The notes: generated by a model from the letters alone, not told the origin. A DNA stretch of 35,151 nucleotides from Crocinitomicaceae bacterium (GCA_002713215.1 PAVO01000043.1:1-35151); one strand, 5' to 3'. Counted from the stretch's first letter, positions 1 through 6,846 are shown. Numbers and translations: made by a program.

Positions 1-652
1 CCAACATTTCAAAACAACTTTTGCTGTATCCACTTTTTCCTGAAAGCGGTATTTCGAGTTTCTTGTCATTGACCTCAGCTATTAAAATGGATTCAGACTC
101 CTTTGCCTCATTTTTTGATCCAAGAATATACTTTCCCGGAACCAATTCTTTGATCCAGAATGAGCAATCGGAAATGGATGAAGAGTGATCTTCAATGGTT
201 AACGAAGAAGCATCAAGTTTATACAACCCACCTCCAATTATTGTGGATAACCACACGTTATTTTGATCGTCAACGACAATACAATTGGTCATGTTGGTTC
301 CAACCCGTTCGGTCATTTGTTCATTTAGGGCGATTTCATTAAACCCACCATCCCTCAAATTGTATAATCTACCATCTGATGAATAAGACCAAACATCATT
401 ATTGGGTGCCTTTTGAAATCCAACTAAAAAGTCTGTTTTTCTTTTTAATGGTATTCCTCTAAAGTCAAACCCCTCTAATACAATAAGGCCTGAACTAGCC
501 GCAAACCAAATTCTACCCATGTTATCTTCAACAGCTGCATACACCTGATTACTTGGGAGTCCATTATCATCTGAGAAGTGATTAAACAAAGCATCCTGCG
601 CTTGTGAATGGCCAGCCAGGACAGAAATCAATATGACTAAAAGGCGTCTCAA
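1..652 (-). CDS. Two-component-regulator-type beta-propeller protein, N-terminal part (gene runs off the left edge)
   Basis: The reading frame is open from 652 to position 1 and continues outside the window. It begins with a TTG directly after an in-frame TAA; no ATG precedes the hydrophobic leader, so TTG is the best start. The first ~18 residues (RRLLVILISVLAGHSQA) look like a signal peptide. The mature start contains FSDDNGLPSNQVYAAVEDN followed by GRIWFAASSGLIVLEG, the typical blade pattern of the ligand-binding propeller of Bacteroidota sensors, and later blades read NNVWLSTIIGGGLYKLD and DVWSYSSDGRLYNL. Such propellers normally sit in the periplasm ahead of a Y_Y_Y domain and a membrane-linked kinase or other output; that part is not visible. 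It resembles in architecture the gene at 29697-32231. Family assignment is fairly sure; the output domain is unknown. Confidence 0.75.
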   Translation of the reverse strand, partial: MRRLLVILISVLAGHSQAQDALFNHFSDDNGLPSNQVYAAVEDNMGRIWFAASSGLIVLEGFDFRGIPLKRKTDFLVGFQKAPNNDVWSYSSDGRLYNLRDGGFNEIALNEQMTERVGTNMTNCIVVDDQNNVWLSTIIGGGLYKLDASSLTIEDHSSSISDCSFWIKELVPGKYILGSKNEAKESESILIAEVNDKKLEIPLSGKSGYSKSCFEML

Positions 653-785
653 TTATTCAATTTGAAAGGAGGAAATTAGAACAATTTTTGACTTTTCAGA
701 TGACGAACGGTCGGTTTATTGAAATGAAATATATAAAGGGTTGGTTATTGTAAATGAAGGGTGCGTCAGGAAATTTGAGCGGTGA

Positions 786-1304
786 TTATTTTCTTGGTCT
801 TTTATAAACAGGCACGGTTGAACACGGTTCTCCATACATAAGGGATTTCACTACCGGTTGTAGTTTATTGGTAATAGCTACCCAGGCCGATTCAGAAACA
901 TCCCGGTCACCACAGCCTTTTATTACGATTCTTGAATCAAGAAATTCCTGAGCATTTATCTCATTTATGGAATCGATCAAAAGCTTTTGTTCAACTGCGT
1001 TCTTAGTACCGTAATTAATCGATAACGCTTTACCTAGCAGTGCTGTTGAAAGTAGCATATAGGCCCAGGATGGAATTATGGCATCGGCAGAACAATGTAT
1101 AGCCACATGCTTATTATTAAATTGGTCCCAGTTGTAAGTCTTAATGAACTCCCTGAAATCCTTTTCCTTAAGAGCTAATCCTTGCCAGAGATTTTGAGCT
1201 AAATCGTATTCTACAATTTCCTCTTCTGGAAAAAATTCTGCCATTTCAAGCTGAATTAACCCTGATTTTGCAACACGGTTTTCTATTTTTAATTCCTCAG
1301 GCAT
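786..1304 (-). CDS. DUF2480-like protein at the end of the suf operon
   Basis: This 172-aa protein has no signal peptide or membrane segment, so it is probably cytoplasmic. It starts at ATG 1304, nine bases after the DUF59 gene, and is the last gene of the suf operon. I recognise it as the DUF2480 type found beside suf genes in Bacteroidota (recalled, not searched). Visible features are an acidic N-terminal half (MAEFFPEEEIVEYDLAQNLWQGLALKEKDFREF), a central HVAIHCSADAIIPSWAYMLL stretch, and a C-terminal VIKGCGDRDVSESAWVAI segment followed by CSTVPVYKRPRK. Three cysteines lie in these conserved-looking segments, which would fit metal or cluster handling, but no motif proves it. Its constant company with Suf genes suggests a role in Fe-S protein maturation; the biochemical function is unknown. 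Confidence 0.7.
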   Translation of the reverse strand: MPEELKIENRVAKSGLIQLEMAEFFPEEEIVEYDLAQNLWQGLALKEKDFREFIKTYNWDQFNNKHVAIHCSADAIIPSWAYMLLSTALLGKALSINYGTKNAVEQKLLIDSINEINAQEFLDSRIVIKGCGDRDVSESAWVAITNKLQPVVKSLMYGEPCSTVPVYKRPRK

Positions 1305-1313
1305 TCAGATATT

Positions 1314-1625
1314 TTACATAAATCCCAATTCTAACTGGGCTTCTTCGCTCATCATGTCTTTCTCCCAAGCTGGTTCAAAAGTCATAGTAACCTTTGCCTT
1401 TTGTACAGCTTCGATTCCTCCAACTTTTTCTTCAACCTCTACAGGCAAACTCTCTGCAACCGGACAGCTGGGAGAGGTTAAAGTCATTAGAATTTCTGCA
1501 TTAAAGTCATCATCAATCTTAATATCATAAATTAATCCCAGCTCATAAATGTCAACTGGAATCTCCGGATCGTAGATCGTTTTTATTACCTCAATGATTG
1601 TATTTTCAAGAACTCGTTTGTCCAT
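1314..1625 (-). CDS. DUF59 / MIP18-family Fe-S assembly factor (SufT-like)
   Basis: This 103-aa protein is a stand-alone DUF59 domain. The hallmark DPEIPVDIYELGLIYDI stretch is at residues 19-35, and TSPSCPVAESLP contains the conserved reactive cysteine at residue 54. DUF59 proteins (SufT, PaaD N-terminus, eukaryotic CIA2/MIP18) assist maturation or transfer of Fe-S clusters in the cytoplasm. The gene starts at ATG 1625, four bases after sufE stops, and is followed nine bases later by the DUF2480 gene, so all three are surely on one transcript. The length matches minimal family members. The exact role (cluster carrier or targeting factor) cannot be read from the sequence, so no gene symbol is given. 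Confidence 0.9.
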   Translation of the reverse strand: MDKRVLENTIIEVIKTIYDPEIPVDIYELGLIYDIKIDDDFNAEILMTLTSPSCPVAESLPVEVEEKVGGIEAVQKAKVTMTFEPAWEKDMMSEEAQLELGFM

Positions 1626-1629
1626 TGTT

Positions 1630-2049
1630 TTATTCTTTTGCTGAGTATATCAGCGCATATGTTTTTATCTTTTTTATCATGGAAACCAATCCATTAGACC
1701 GTGTTGGAGAAAGGTGTTCCCTCAGCCCTATTTTGTCAACAAAATAAAGATCGGCATCCAGAATTTCGGCAGGTGTATTGTCCGAGAGAACCCGTACAAC
1801 CATCCCAACAATTCCTTTTGTAATTATTGCATCCGAATCGGCTTCAAAATGTAGCTTCCCTTGGCTAAAGGCAGGTATCATCCATACCCTGCTCTGGCAC
1901 CCCTTAACCAAAAACTCTTCAGTTTTTTTAGGTTCTTCGAGGCCTTCCACTTCTTTTCCAAGATCAATGATGTATTCGTATTTCTCCATCCAGTCATCGA
2001 ACATGGAAAACTCCTCAACTAATTCGTCTTGTCTTTCGTTTATCGTCAT
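1630..2049 (-). CDS. sufE: SufE, sulfur acceptor for cysteine desulfurase SufS
   Basis: SufE takes the persulfide sulfur from the active-site cysteine of SufS and passes it to the SufBCD scaffold. The 139-aa protein has the family core FSMFDDWMEKYEYIIDLGK near residues 14-32 and VKGCQSRVWM with the sulfur-accepting cysteine at residue 51, the same position as in E. coli SufE. The C-terminal LREHLSPTRSNGLVSMI segment is also typical. It starts at ATG 2049. The 42 bases separating it from the GxxExxY gene upstream are occupied by a repeat arm, so the original sufS-sufE junction seems to have been split by an insertion. Downstream, DUF59 follows after four bases. The assignment is secure. Confidence 0.97.
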   Translation of the reverse strand: MTINERQDELVEEFSMFDDWMEKYEYIIDLGKEVEGLEEPKKTEEFLVKGCQSRVWMIPAFSQGKLHFEADSDAIITKGIVGMVVRVLSDNTPAEILDADLYFVDKIGLREHLSPTRSNGLVSMIKKIKTYALIYSAKE

Positions 2050-2058
2050 CTTTAGTGC

Positions 2059-2091
2059 CTCAGAGTTACGCCAAGAAGGCGCAAAGAACCG
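2059..2091. repeat. Left inverted-repeat arm of the GxxExxY element
   Basis: This short GCGCAAAG/ACGCC-rich stretch fills the gap between the GxxExxY stop and the sufE start. It is made of imperfect CTTTGCG-type units and is roughly the reverse complement of the arm at 2470-2502 on the other side of the gene. The same units recur at 6225-6300. Confidence 0.75.
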
Positions 2092-2469
2092 CTAGAGTTT
2101 ATTTACCATCCTTTTTATTCCACGGGTCATTTTAGACACATGAAAGTTTAACAACAATCCTAATTTATAGTCCCCGAGTTTTAAATAAGTTAAGAGCTGA
2201 GCTTCGTGAACCGGCGTAAATGCTTCCACAGTTTTAAGCTCAAGTACAACCTTGTCTTCCACCAAAATATCCATTCTGTACCCATGGTCCAGCTTAATGT
2301 CCTCATAAATAATGGGCATTGGCATTTCCTGATGGATTTTAAAACTCTCTTTCTTTAACTCGTAAGCAAGACATTCGCGGTAAGCCGACTCCAAAAGCCC
2401 AGGACCTAGTGCTTTGTGTACCTTAATGGCACAACCAATCACTATTTCAGATATCCTATTTTCATCCAT
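2092..2469 (-). CDS. GxxExxY family protein, inserted between sufS and sufE
   Basis: This 125-aa protein carries the name-giving motif in GPGLLESAY (residues 22-30). It also has a PD-(D/E)XK-like core with GYRMDILV (Asp67) and VVLELKTVE (Glu77, Lys79), followed by HEAQLLTYLKL. The family is common in Bacteroidota, often in many copies per genome; its biochemical function is not established, although the core resembles nuclease folds. Start is ATG 2469 and stop is TAG at 2092. Both sides are flanked by short inverted repeat arms (2059-2091 and 2470-2502), and the gene interrupts the otherwise tight sufS-sufE-DUF59 run. This suggests that gene and arms arrived as a unit. A direct role in Fe-S assembly is unlikely; it is probably co-transcribed only because of where it landed. 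Confidence 0.9.
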   Translation of the reverse strand: MDENRISEIVIGCAIKVHKALGPGLLESAYRECLAYELKKESFKIHQEMPMPIIYEDIKLDHGYRMDILVEDKVVLELKTVEAFTPVHEAQLLTYLKLGDYKLGLLLNFHVSKMTRGIKRMVNKL

Positions 2470-2502
2470 TTCTCTGCGCTTCTTTGCGGCCCTTTGCGTA
2501 AC
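2470..2502. repeat. Right inverted-repeat arm of the GxxExxY element
   Basis: The 38-base gap between the GxxExxY start codon and the sufS stop is almost entirely this arm, built of TCTCTGCG, TTCTTTGCGG and CCTTTGCG units. It is the approximate reverse complement of the arm at 2059-2091, giving a gene bracketed by inverted repeats. Confidence 0.75.
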
Positions 2503-2507
2503 AATAC

Positions 2508-3749
2508 TTACCCAAACATCTTTTTAACCCGTTTCAACCCTTCAATTAACCGATCGACTTCTTCGAACGTATTATAAAACGAAAAGGATGCACGAACAGT
2601 TCCCGGGATCTCATATCGATCCATAATGGGTTCAGTACAATGATGTCCTGTGCGAACAGCAATTCCCAATTTATCCAATATGGTTCCGGTATCATAAGGA
2701 TGAACTCCTTTCAGCAAAAACGAAATCACGGAAGCTTTGTTTTTTGAAGTTCCATAGAATTCCATGTCTCCCGATAGCCCTTCACTTTCAAACTGTTTCA
2801 TTGCGTAATCAAGCAGTTCACCTTCATATTGGCCAATACTTTCAAAACCAATTTCAGGTTGGTTACAATAATCTAAAGCTGCTTTTAAGCCAAGTGCTCC
2901 GGCAATATGAGGTGTTCCGGCTTCAAACTTAAATGGGAGTTCATTGTAAGTTGTCTTTTCAAAGCTTACCGATTTAATCATATCACCCCCGCCCTGATAG
3001 GGTGGTAATTTGTTCAACCATTCCTCTTTTCCATAAAGTACGCCAATTCCTGTTGGGCCATAAAGTTTGTGCCCCGAAAACGCATAAAACTCGCAATCCA
3101 AATCTTGTACATCTACCTTCATATGAGGCAGAGCTTGTGCACCGTCGAGCAATACCGGAGCTCCTTTTTTATGAGCTAGTTCAATAAGTTCCTTTACGGG
3201 ATTTATGGTTCCTAGTGTATTAGAAACGTGATTTAAGGCGACCAGCTTTGTTCGTTCTGAAACAAGGCTTTCATATTCCTCAAGAATAATTTCGCCAATG
3301 TCATTAATGGGGATTACTCTGAGTGTGGCACCAGTGTATTCACAAAGCATTTGCCAGGGAACAATGTTAGAATGGTGTTCTAATCCCGAAATAATGACTT
3401 CATCTCCCGAACTTAAAATACCTCTAAATCCATTTGCGATTAAGTTTATCCCATCGGTTGTTCCTTTGGTAAAAATTACTTCGTGATCAAACGAAGCATT
3501 AATGTGTTCTTGTATGGTCTTACGTGCAGCCTCATATTTTACAGTGGCTTCAGCCGAGAGATGGTGTACTCCCCTATGAATGTTACTGTGCTCATACGAA
3601 TAATAATGACTGATGGTATCAATTACCAACTGTGGTTTTTGGGCTGAGGCCGCATTGTCCATGTATACCAATGGATATCCATTTACTTCCTGGTGAAGAA
3701 CGGGAAAATCCTTTCTGATTTTGTCAATATTTAATGGAGTAGTGTTCAT
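2508..3749 (-). CDS. sufS: SufS, group II cysteine desulfurase
   Basis: SufS is a PLP enzyme that removes sulfur from L-cysteine, giving alanine and a protein-bound persulfide that SufE collects. The protein has 413 residues from ATG 3749. An upstream in-frame TTG at 3773 would add eight residues, but they lie in repeat DNA and are not conserved family sequence. Visible features are YMDNAASAQKP near the N-terminus, EHHSNIVPWQ, DGAQALPH, the PLP lysine in FSGHKLYGPTG (about residue 228) and the catalytic cysteine in RTGHHCTEP (about residue 371), then GTVRASFSFYNT. It is flanked by two intruding genes: the four-helix-bundle gene upstream and the GxxExxY gene downstream. The identification is secure. 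Confidence 0.97.
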   Translation of the reverse strand: MNTTPLNIDKIRKDFPVLHQEVNGYPLVYMDNAASAQKPQLVIDTISHYYSYEHSNIHRGVHHLSAEATVKYEAARKTIQEHINASFDHEVIFTKGTTDGINLIANGFRGILSSGDEVIISGLEHHSNIVPWQMLCEYTGATLRVIPINDIGEIILEEYESLVSERTKLVALNHVSNTLGTINPVKELIELAHKKGAPVLLDGAQALPHMKVDVQDLDCEFYAFSGHKLYGPTGIGVLYGKEEWLNKLPPYQGGGDMIKSVSFEKTTYNELPFKFEAGTPHIAGALGLKAALDYCNQPEIGFESIGQYEGELLDYAMKQFESEGLSGDMEFYGTSKNKASVISFLLKGVHPYDTGTILDKLGIAVRTGHHCTEPIMDRYEIPGTVRASFSFYNTFEEVDRLIEGLKRVKKMFG

Positions 3750-3752
3750 ATT

Positions 3753-3790
3753 TGAATATTGAACAAGGAACAAGGAATTTCGAATGTTGA
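3753..3790. repeat. Short arm of the four-helix-bundle element (CAAGGAA units)
   Basis: This stretch lies between the sufS start and the stop of the four-helix-bundle gene. It contains TGAATATTGAA, two copies of the 7-mer CAAGGAA (3764-3777) and GAATTTCGAATGTTGAA. It is inverted relative to the TTCCTTG array at 4163-4218 on the other side of the gene. Similar copies lie at 8749-8780 and 16306-16343. Confidence 0.75.
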
Positions 3791-3794
3791 AAGC

Positions 3795-4157
3795 TTACTC
3801 ATTATTCATGTTTTTCTTGGCAGTTTCAATGCTTTTGACAAAAATTGAAATGAGCTGGTTATTTTCATCAAGTATTGATGTCAGCTTTCCTGTGTCTGAT
3901 AGAAATTGAGAACGCTCAATAATTTTTAGGTTCATTCGAGTTTCTCTTAATTCTTTTAATGCAATTTTCATCTTGTGAACGAAATCTTTTCTGGATTCCG
4001 CTCCTTGGGCCTCAGCATAGTTTAATGAAGGAGAAAGCCCGGAGCGCACAAGTTGGTTAGAAAGATAGTTTGAGACATAGTCTTTAGACATTGATCTCGT
4101 CAACTCTATAATAAGCGCAGAATATTCTATTAATCTATCTTCTAAATCAAAATTCAT
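3795..4157 (-). CDS. Four-helix-bundle protein (23S rRNA intervening-sequence type)
   Basis: This 120-aa, almost wholly helical protein fits the small four-helix-bundle family first named from proteins encoded in 23S rRNA intervening sequences. Typical traits are the early LIEYSALIIELTRSM helix, then LSNQLVRSGLSPSLNYAEAQGAESRKDFVHKMKIALKELRE, with the turn that family members keep (SGLSP.NYAEA), and a final long helix. The molecular role of free-standing members is not established; a relative (Avd) works with diversity-generating reverse transcriptases, but none is present here. The gene sits between sufD and sufS, with 7-mer tandem repeats in opposite orientation on both sides (3753-3790 and 4163-4218). 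It therefore looks like cargo of a small repeat-bounded insertion rather than a Suf component. Start is ATG 4157. Confidence 0.88.
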   Translation of the reverse strand: MNFDLEDRLIEYSALIIELTRSMSKDYVSNYLSNQLVRSGLSPSLNYAEAQGAESRKDFVHKMKIALKELRETRMNLKIIERSQFLSDTGKLTSILDENNQLISIFVKSIETAKKNMNNE

Positions 4158-4162
4158 TTAAC

Positions 4163-4218
4163 TTCCTTGTTCCTTGTTCCTTGTTCCTTGTTCCTTGTTT
4201 CTTGTTCCTTGTTCCTTG
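4163..4218. repeat. Eight tandem copies of the 7-mer TTCCTTG
   Basis: Eight consecutive 7-base units (TTCCTTG; the sixth is TTTCTTG) fill the gap between the sufD stop and the start of the four-helix-bundle gene. The opposite side of that gene has only two units, in inverted orientation. Perfect short units in tandem are prone to copy-number change by slippage. The array lies in the leader between two co-transcribed genes. Confidence 0.95.
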
Positions 4219-4226
4219 TTGATATT

Positions 4227-5456
4227 CTAAAGCTTAAACTTTTCTTCAACCAGTCCTTCTACATGTTCTTTAAACGACTCCAATTTAATCTCTTCCAGCA
4301 CGTCAAATACAAATGCCCGTATCATCATTTTTTTTGCACTTACTTCACTCACTCCTCTCGACCTTAAATAAAATACCGCTTCCTCATCCAGTTGCCCGGT
4401 GGTAGAACCATGAGAGCATTGAACATCGTCAGCATAAATCTCAAGTTCGGGTTTGGAGTTTATGGTGGCATCGTCCGAAAGCAAAATGTTTTGATTGCTC
4501 TGAAACGCATTAATCTTTTGAGCATTGGGCTGAACCATAACCTTACCATTAAAAACGGCTGTTGATTTATCGTCCATCACCCCTTTGTAGTTTTCACTTG
4601 AATAGCAATTCGGAGCAATGTGATCAACGTAAGTATGATTATCAAAGTGCTGGGAGCCATAGGCCAAGTAGACCCCGTTAAGAATTGATTCGCAATTCTC
4701 CCCTTCTACAGCTATATTCAGGTTGTTTCGTAAAACTTTACCTTCTAGACTGATGGTATGAATGGCGAATTTGCTGTCCCGTTGCTGATTCACCTGGGTA
4801 GTATTGATCAGAAAATTTTCATCACCACCTGCCTGAAGTTGATGCAAGCTTAGCTGAGCATTTTCATGAAGTTTTAGTTCGGATACAACGTTGTAAAAAT
4901 TTCCTTCCTGCCCATTGTGATGCCAGTTAAAAATAAAATTAGCGGAGGCATTTGGCTCCAATTCAATTTCAATCCGTGGCTGCACCTGAATGTTGTTATT
5001 GACGGAAAGAAAATTAACCTGGATTGACTTGTCAATTTCAACACCAGCCTTTATCTTGATTTTTATTCCAGAAGTAAAATAGGCCGTATTAAGCGCACTG
5101 AAAAATTCGTTTTGATAATCGACCAAAGCTTCTTCAACCTCTTCCACCGATGTTATTTCAATGCCCTCTTGTATTTCTCCAACAGGTGACTGGAAATAAC
5201 CATTGATACACTCAATGTGAAGCGCACGTTCATTAATAGAAACTACTTCCTCGCTTCCCTCAAACGGTTCAACCGAGAATCTACCATTGAGAATTTTAGT
5301 AAGACGGGTATATTTCCAGTATTCATCACGAGTAGTGGGGAAATCCAAATTTTCCAAAGCCAACTCTGCTGCCTTACTTACTCCGGAAATCCCTTCGGAA
5401 ACCCGAAATGATTCTAAGAACAATTCTTTCTTATCCGCTGTCAAAGTCTGCGACAT
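4227..5456 (-). CDS. sufD: SufD, Fe-S scaffold subunit
   Basis: SufD pairs with SufB in the SufBC2D complex on which Fe-S clusters are built. The 409-aa protein shows the beta-helix type core and the C-terminal family signature: KVMVQPNAQKINAFQSNQNILLS, then YADDVQCSHGSTTGQLDEEAVFYLRSRG, with Cys347 and His349 equivalent to the conserved Cys-His pair of E. coli SufD. Start ATG 5456 overlaps the sufC stop by one base (TAATG), which implies tight coupling. N-terminal residues 1-100 are less conserved, as is usual. Downstream, the operon is interrupted by the TTCCTTG array and the four-helix-bundle gene before sufS. The identification is secure. Confidence 0.96.
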   Translation of the reverse strand: MSQTLTADKKELFLESFRVSEGISGVSKAAELALENLDFPTTRDEYWKYTRLTKILNGRFSVEPFEGSEEVVSINERALHIECINGYFQSPVGEIQEGIEITSVEEVEEALVDYQNEFFSALNTAYFTSGIKIKIKAGVEIDKSIQVNFLSVNNNIQVQPRIEIELEPNASANFIFNWHHNGQEGNFYNVVSELKLHENAQLSLHQLQAGGDENFLINTTQVNQQRDSKFAIHTISLEGKVLRNNLNIAVEGENCESILNGVYLAYGSQHFDNHTYVDHIAPNCYSSENYKGVMDDKSTAVFNGKVMVQPNAQKINAFQSNQNILLSDDATINSKPELEIYADDVQCSHGSTTGQLDEEAVFYLRSRGVSEVSAKKMMIRAFVFDVLEEIKLESFKEHVEGLVEEKFKL

Positions 5457-6214
5457 TAGGCTGTTTCTTTTTCCGGTTTAGTTAACCAGTCGTATCCCTT
5501 TTCCTCTAACTCCAATGCCAGGTCTTTGCCTCCTGTTTTTACAATTTTCCCCTTGTAAAGTACGTGCACAAAGTCGGGAACTATGTAATCCAATAACCTT
5601 TGGTAATGTGTAATTACAATGGTTGCATTGTCCTTGGTTTTTAATCGATTAACACCATTGGCAACAATTCGAAGTGCATCGATATCCAACCCTGAATCTG
5701 TTTCATCCAGTATGGCAAGTTTTGGCTCTAACATAGCCATTTGAAAGATTTCGTTTCTTTTCTTTTCACCTCCGGAAAACCCAACATTAACAGATCTATT
5801 GGCCAGGTTTTCTTTTAGCTCAACCATTTCCTTCTTTTCCTTAACCCTGCCCAGAAATTCCTTGGCCGACATTTTACCCAACCCTTTGTAATCCCGAATT
5901 TCATTAATCGCGGTCTTGAGGAAGTTAATGTTACTTACCCCAGGAATTTCAATGGGGTATTGGAATGCCAAAAACATTCCTTCGGCGGCCCTTTCCTCCG
6001 GTTCCAATTCCATAATATCTTTCCCGTTAAAGGTTATTTCTCCACCTTCAATTTCGTACTCAGACCTCCCGGCAATAACTGAAGCCAGTGTACTTTTTCC
6101 GGAACCGTTCGGCCCCATAATGGCATGAACTTCTCCAGCTTTCACCTCAAGGTCTAATCCATTAAGGATATTCTTCCCTTCTATACTTGCTTTTAAATTC
6201 CTAATTGATAGCAT
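5456..6214 (-). CDS. sufC: SufC, ABC-type ATPase of the Suf scaffold
   Basis: SufC is the soluble ABC ATPase of SufBC2D and drives the conformational changes needed for cluster assembly. With ATG 6214 it has 252 residues. A longer reading to 6241 would begin with MRISAKQQN, encoded partly by a repeat insertion (6225-6300), and is rejected. Walker A GPNGSGKST is at residues 34-42, the Q-loop glutamine in FLAFQYP at 85, the signature FSGGEKKR at 146-153, Walker B LAILDE at 166-171 and the switch histidine in VITHYQR at 203. It overlaps sufD by one base. Upstream, 93 bases filled with repeat DNA separate it from the 175-aa gene, so the repeat lies in what was probably a short sufC leader. Confidence 0.97.
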   Translation of the reverse strand: MLSIRNLKASIEGKNILNGLDLEVKAGEVHAIMGPNGSGKSTLASVIAGRSEYEIEGGEITFNGKDIMELEPEERAAEGMFLAFQYPIEIPGVSNINFLKTAINEIRDYKGLGKMSAKEFLGRVKEKKEMVELKENLANRSVNVGFSGGEKKRNEIFQMAMLEPKLAILDETDSGLDIDALRIVANGVNRLKTKDNATIVITHYQRLLDYIVPDFVHVLYKGKIVKTGGKDLALELEEKGYDWLTKPEKETA

Positions 6215-6224
6215 ATTTTGTTGT

Positions 6225-6300
6225 TTCGCAGAGATACGCAAAGTATTCGCAGAGGTACGCAGAGGTTTTTCTTTGCGTCTTCTTTGCGGTTCTTCGCGTT
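6225..6300. repeat. Gene-less copy of the CTTTGCG / CGCAGAG inverted repeat
   Basis: Here a left arm of CGCAGAG, ACGCAAAG, CGCAGAGG and ACGCAGAGG units (about 6227-6264) is followed after a short T-run by a right arm of CTTTGCG, TCTTCTTTGCGG and TTCTTCGCG units (6271-6300). The unit types and orientation are the same as those around the GxxExxY gene, but no gene lies between the arms. It fills most of the 93-base gap upstream of sufC. Confidence 0.8.
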
Positions 6301-6307
6301 ATAACTC

Positions 6308-6835
6308 TCATTTGCTTGAAAACTGATCTTCTTTGTTTTTAAATAAAACATTGAAAGTAGTTAAACTTCCATAGCTTCTCGTAATGTATTGCTGAAGGTG
6401 AACCTTCTCCTCGTCTGTTAATTTGGAATGACTGTTTATGTTTTGTTCCAATACCCTTAACCGATCCCGAACCATTACAATTTTGTGAAAAAACTGCTGA
6501 ATAGGAATTTCCTTGGATTGCAAATCCGGGTTTCCCGGATTTAGAACCATAATTCCTCCTTCCCATTTGTCACCAAGATCTACAACCTCTTGCAGCCCAT
6601 TAAATTCTTCCAGTATGTTCTTAAGAAGGCTTGCAACTTCAGTAACTGACTTACCATCTGCCTGAGGGGCTTCACCATCTCCTTCTTCCAAAACTTCAAA
6701 ATCGTCTGTCAGCCTGGAAAAAGTCATTTCACCGGCTCGCTTAAAGATTACTGTAAACCCTGAAACCGAACTAGAGGTGATTACCCCTTCTCCATATCTT
6801 TCATGATCTACCTTCGTTCCTGTTTTGATTTCCAT
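6308..6835 (-). CDS. Unknown 175-aa protein between sufB and sufC
   Basis: I do not recognise a named family. The start is taken at ATG 6835, eleven bases after the sufB stop; a longer reading to 6937 would overlap sufB by about 90 bases and is unlikely. Residues 1-45 (GTKVDHERYGEGVITSSSVSG, then VIFKRAGEMTFSR) look like the small beta-barrel (Tudor/SH3-like) found at the C-terminus of UvrD/PcrA helicases and similar proteins. Next comes an acidic linker, EVLEEGDGEAPQAD, and then an alpha-helical part (about 58-175) ending with KNKEDQFSSK. No cysteine is present, so it does not bind a cluster by itself. Its place inside the sufB-sufC pair suggests a role with SufBCD, perhaps as an adaptor; this is inference from position only. 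Confidence 0.75.
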   Translation of the reverse strand: MEIKTGTKVDHERYGEGVITSSSVSGFTVIFKRAGEMTFSRLTDDFEVLEEGDGEAPQADGKSVTEVASLLKNILEEFNGLQEVVDLGDKWEGGIMVLNPGNPDLQSKEIPIQQFFHKIVMVRDRLRVLEQNINSHSKLTDEEKVHLQQYITRSYGSLTTFNVLFKNKEDQFSSK

Positions 6836-6846
6836 TGTTTGATTTT

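Noticed and set aside
160-342. 60-residue plus-strand reading frame at the left edge
   Set aside because: It is antisense to the propeller gene, whose minus-strand frame is open and shows clear blade motifs.
3750-3773. Eight-residue longer SufS start at TTG 3773
   Set aside because: The extra residues are encoded by a repeat arm and are absent from the family's usual N-terminus.
4163-4218. CRISPR array
   Set aside because: Units are 7 bases in direct tandem with no spacers, so this is a simple tandem repeat.
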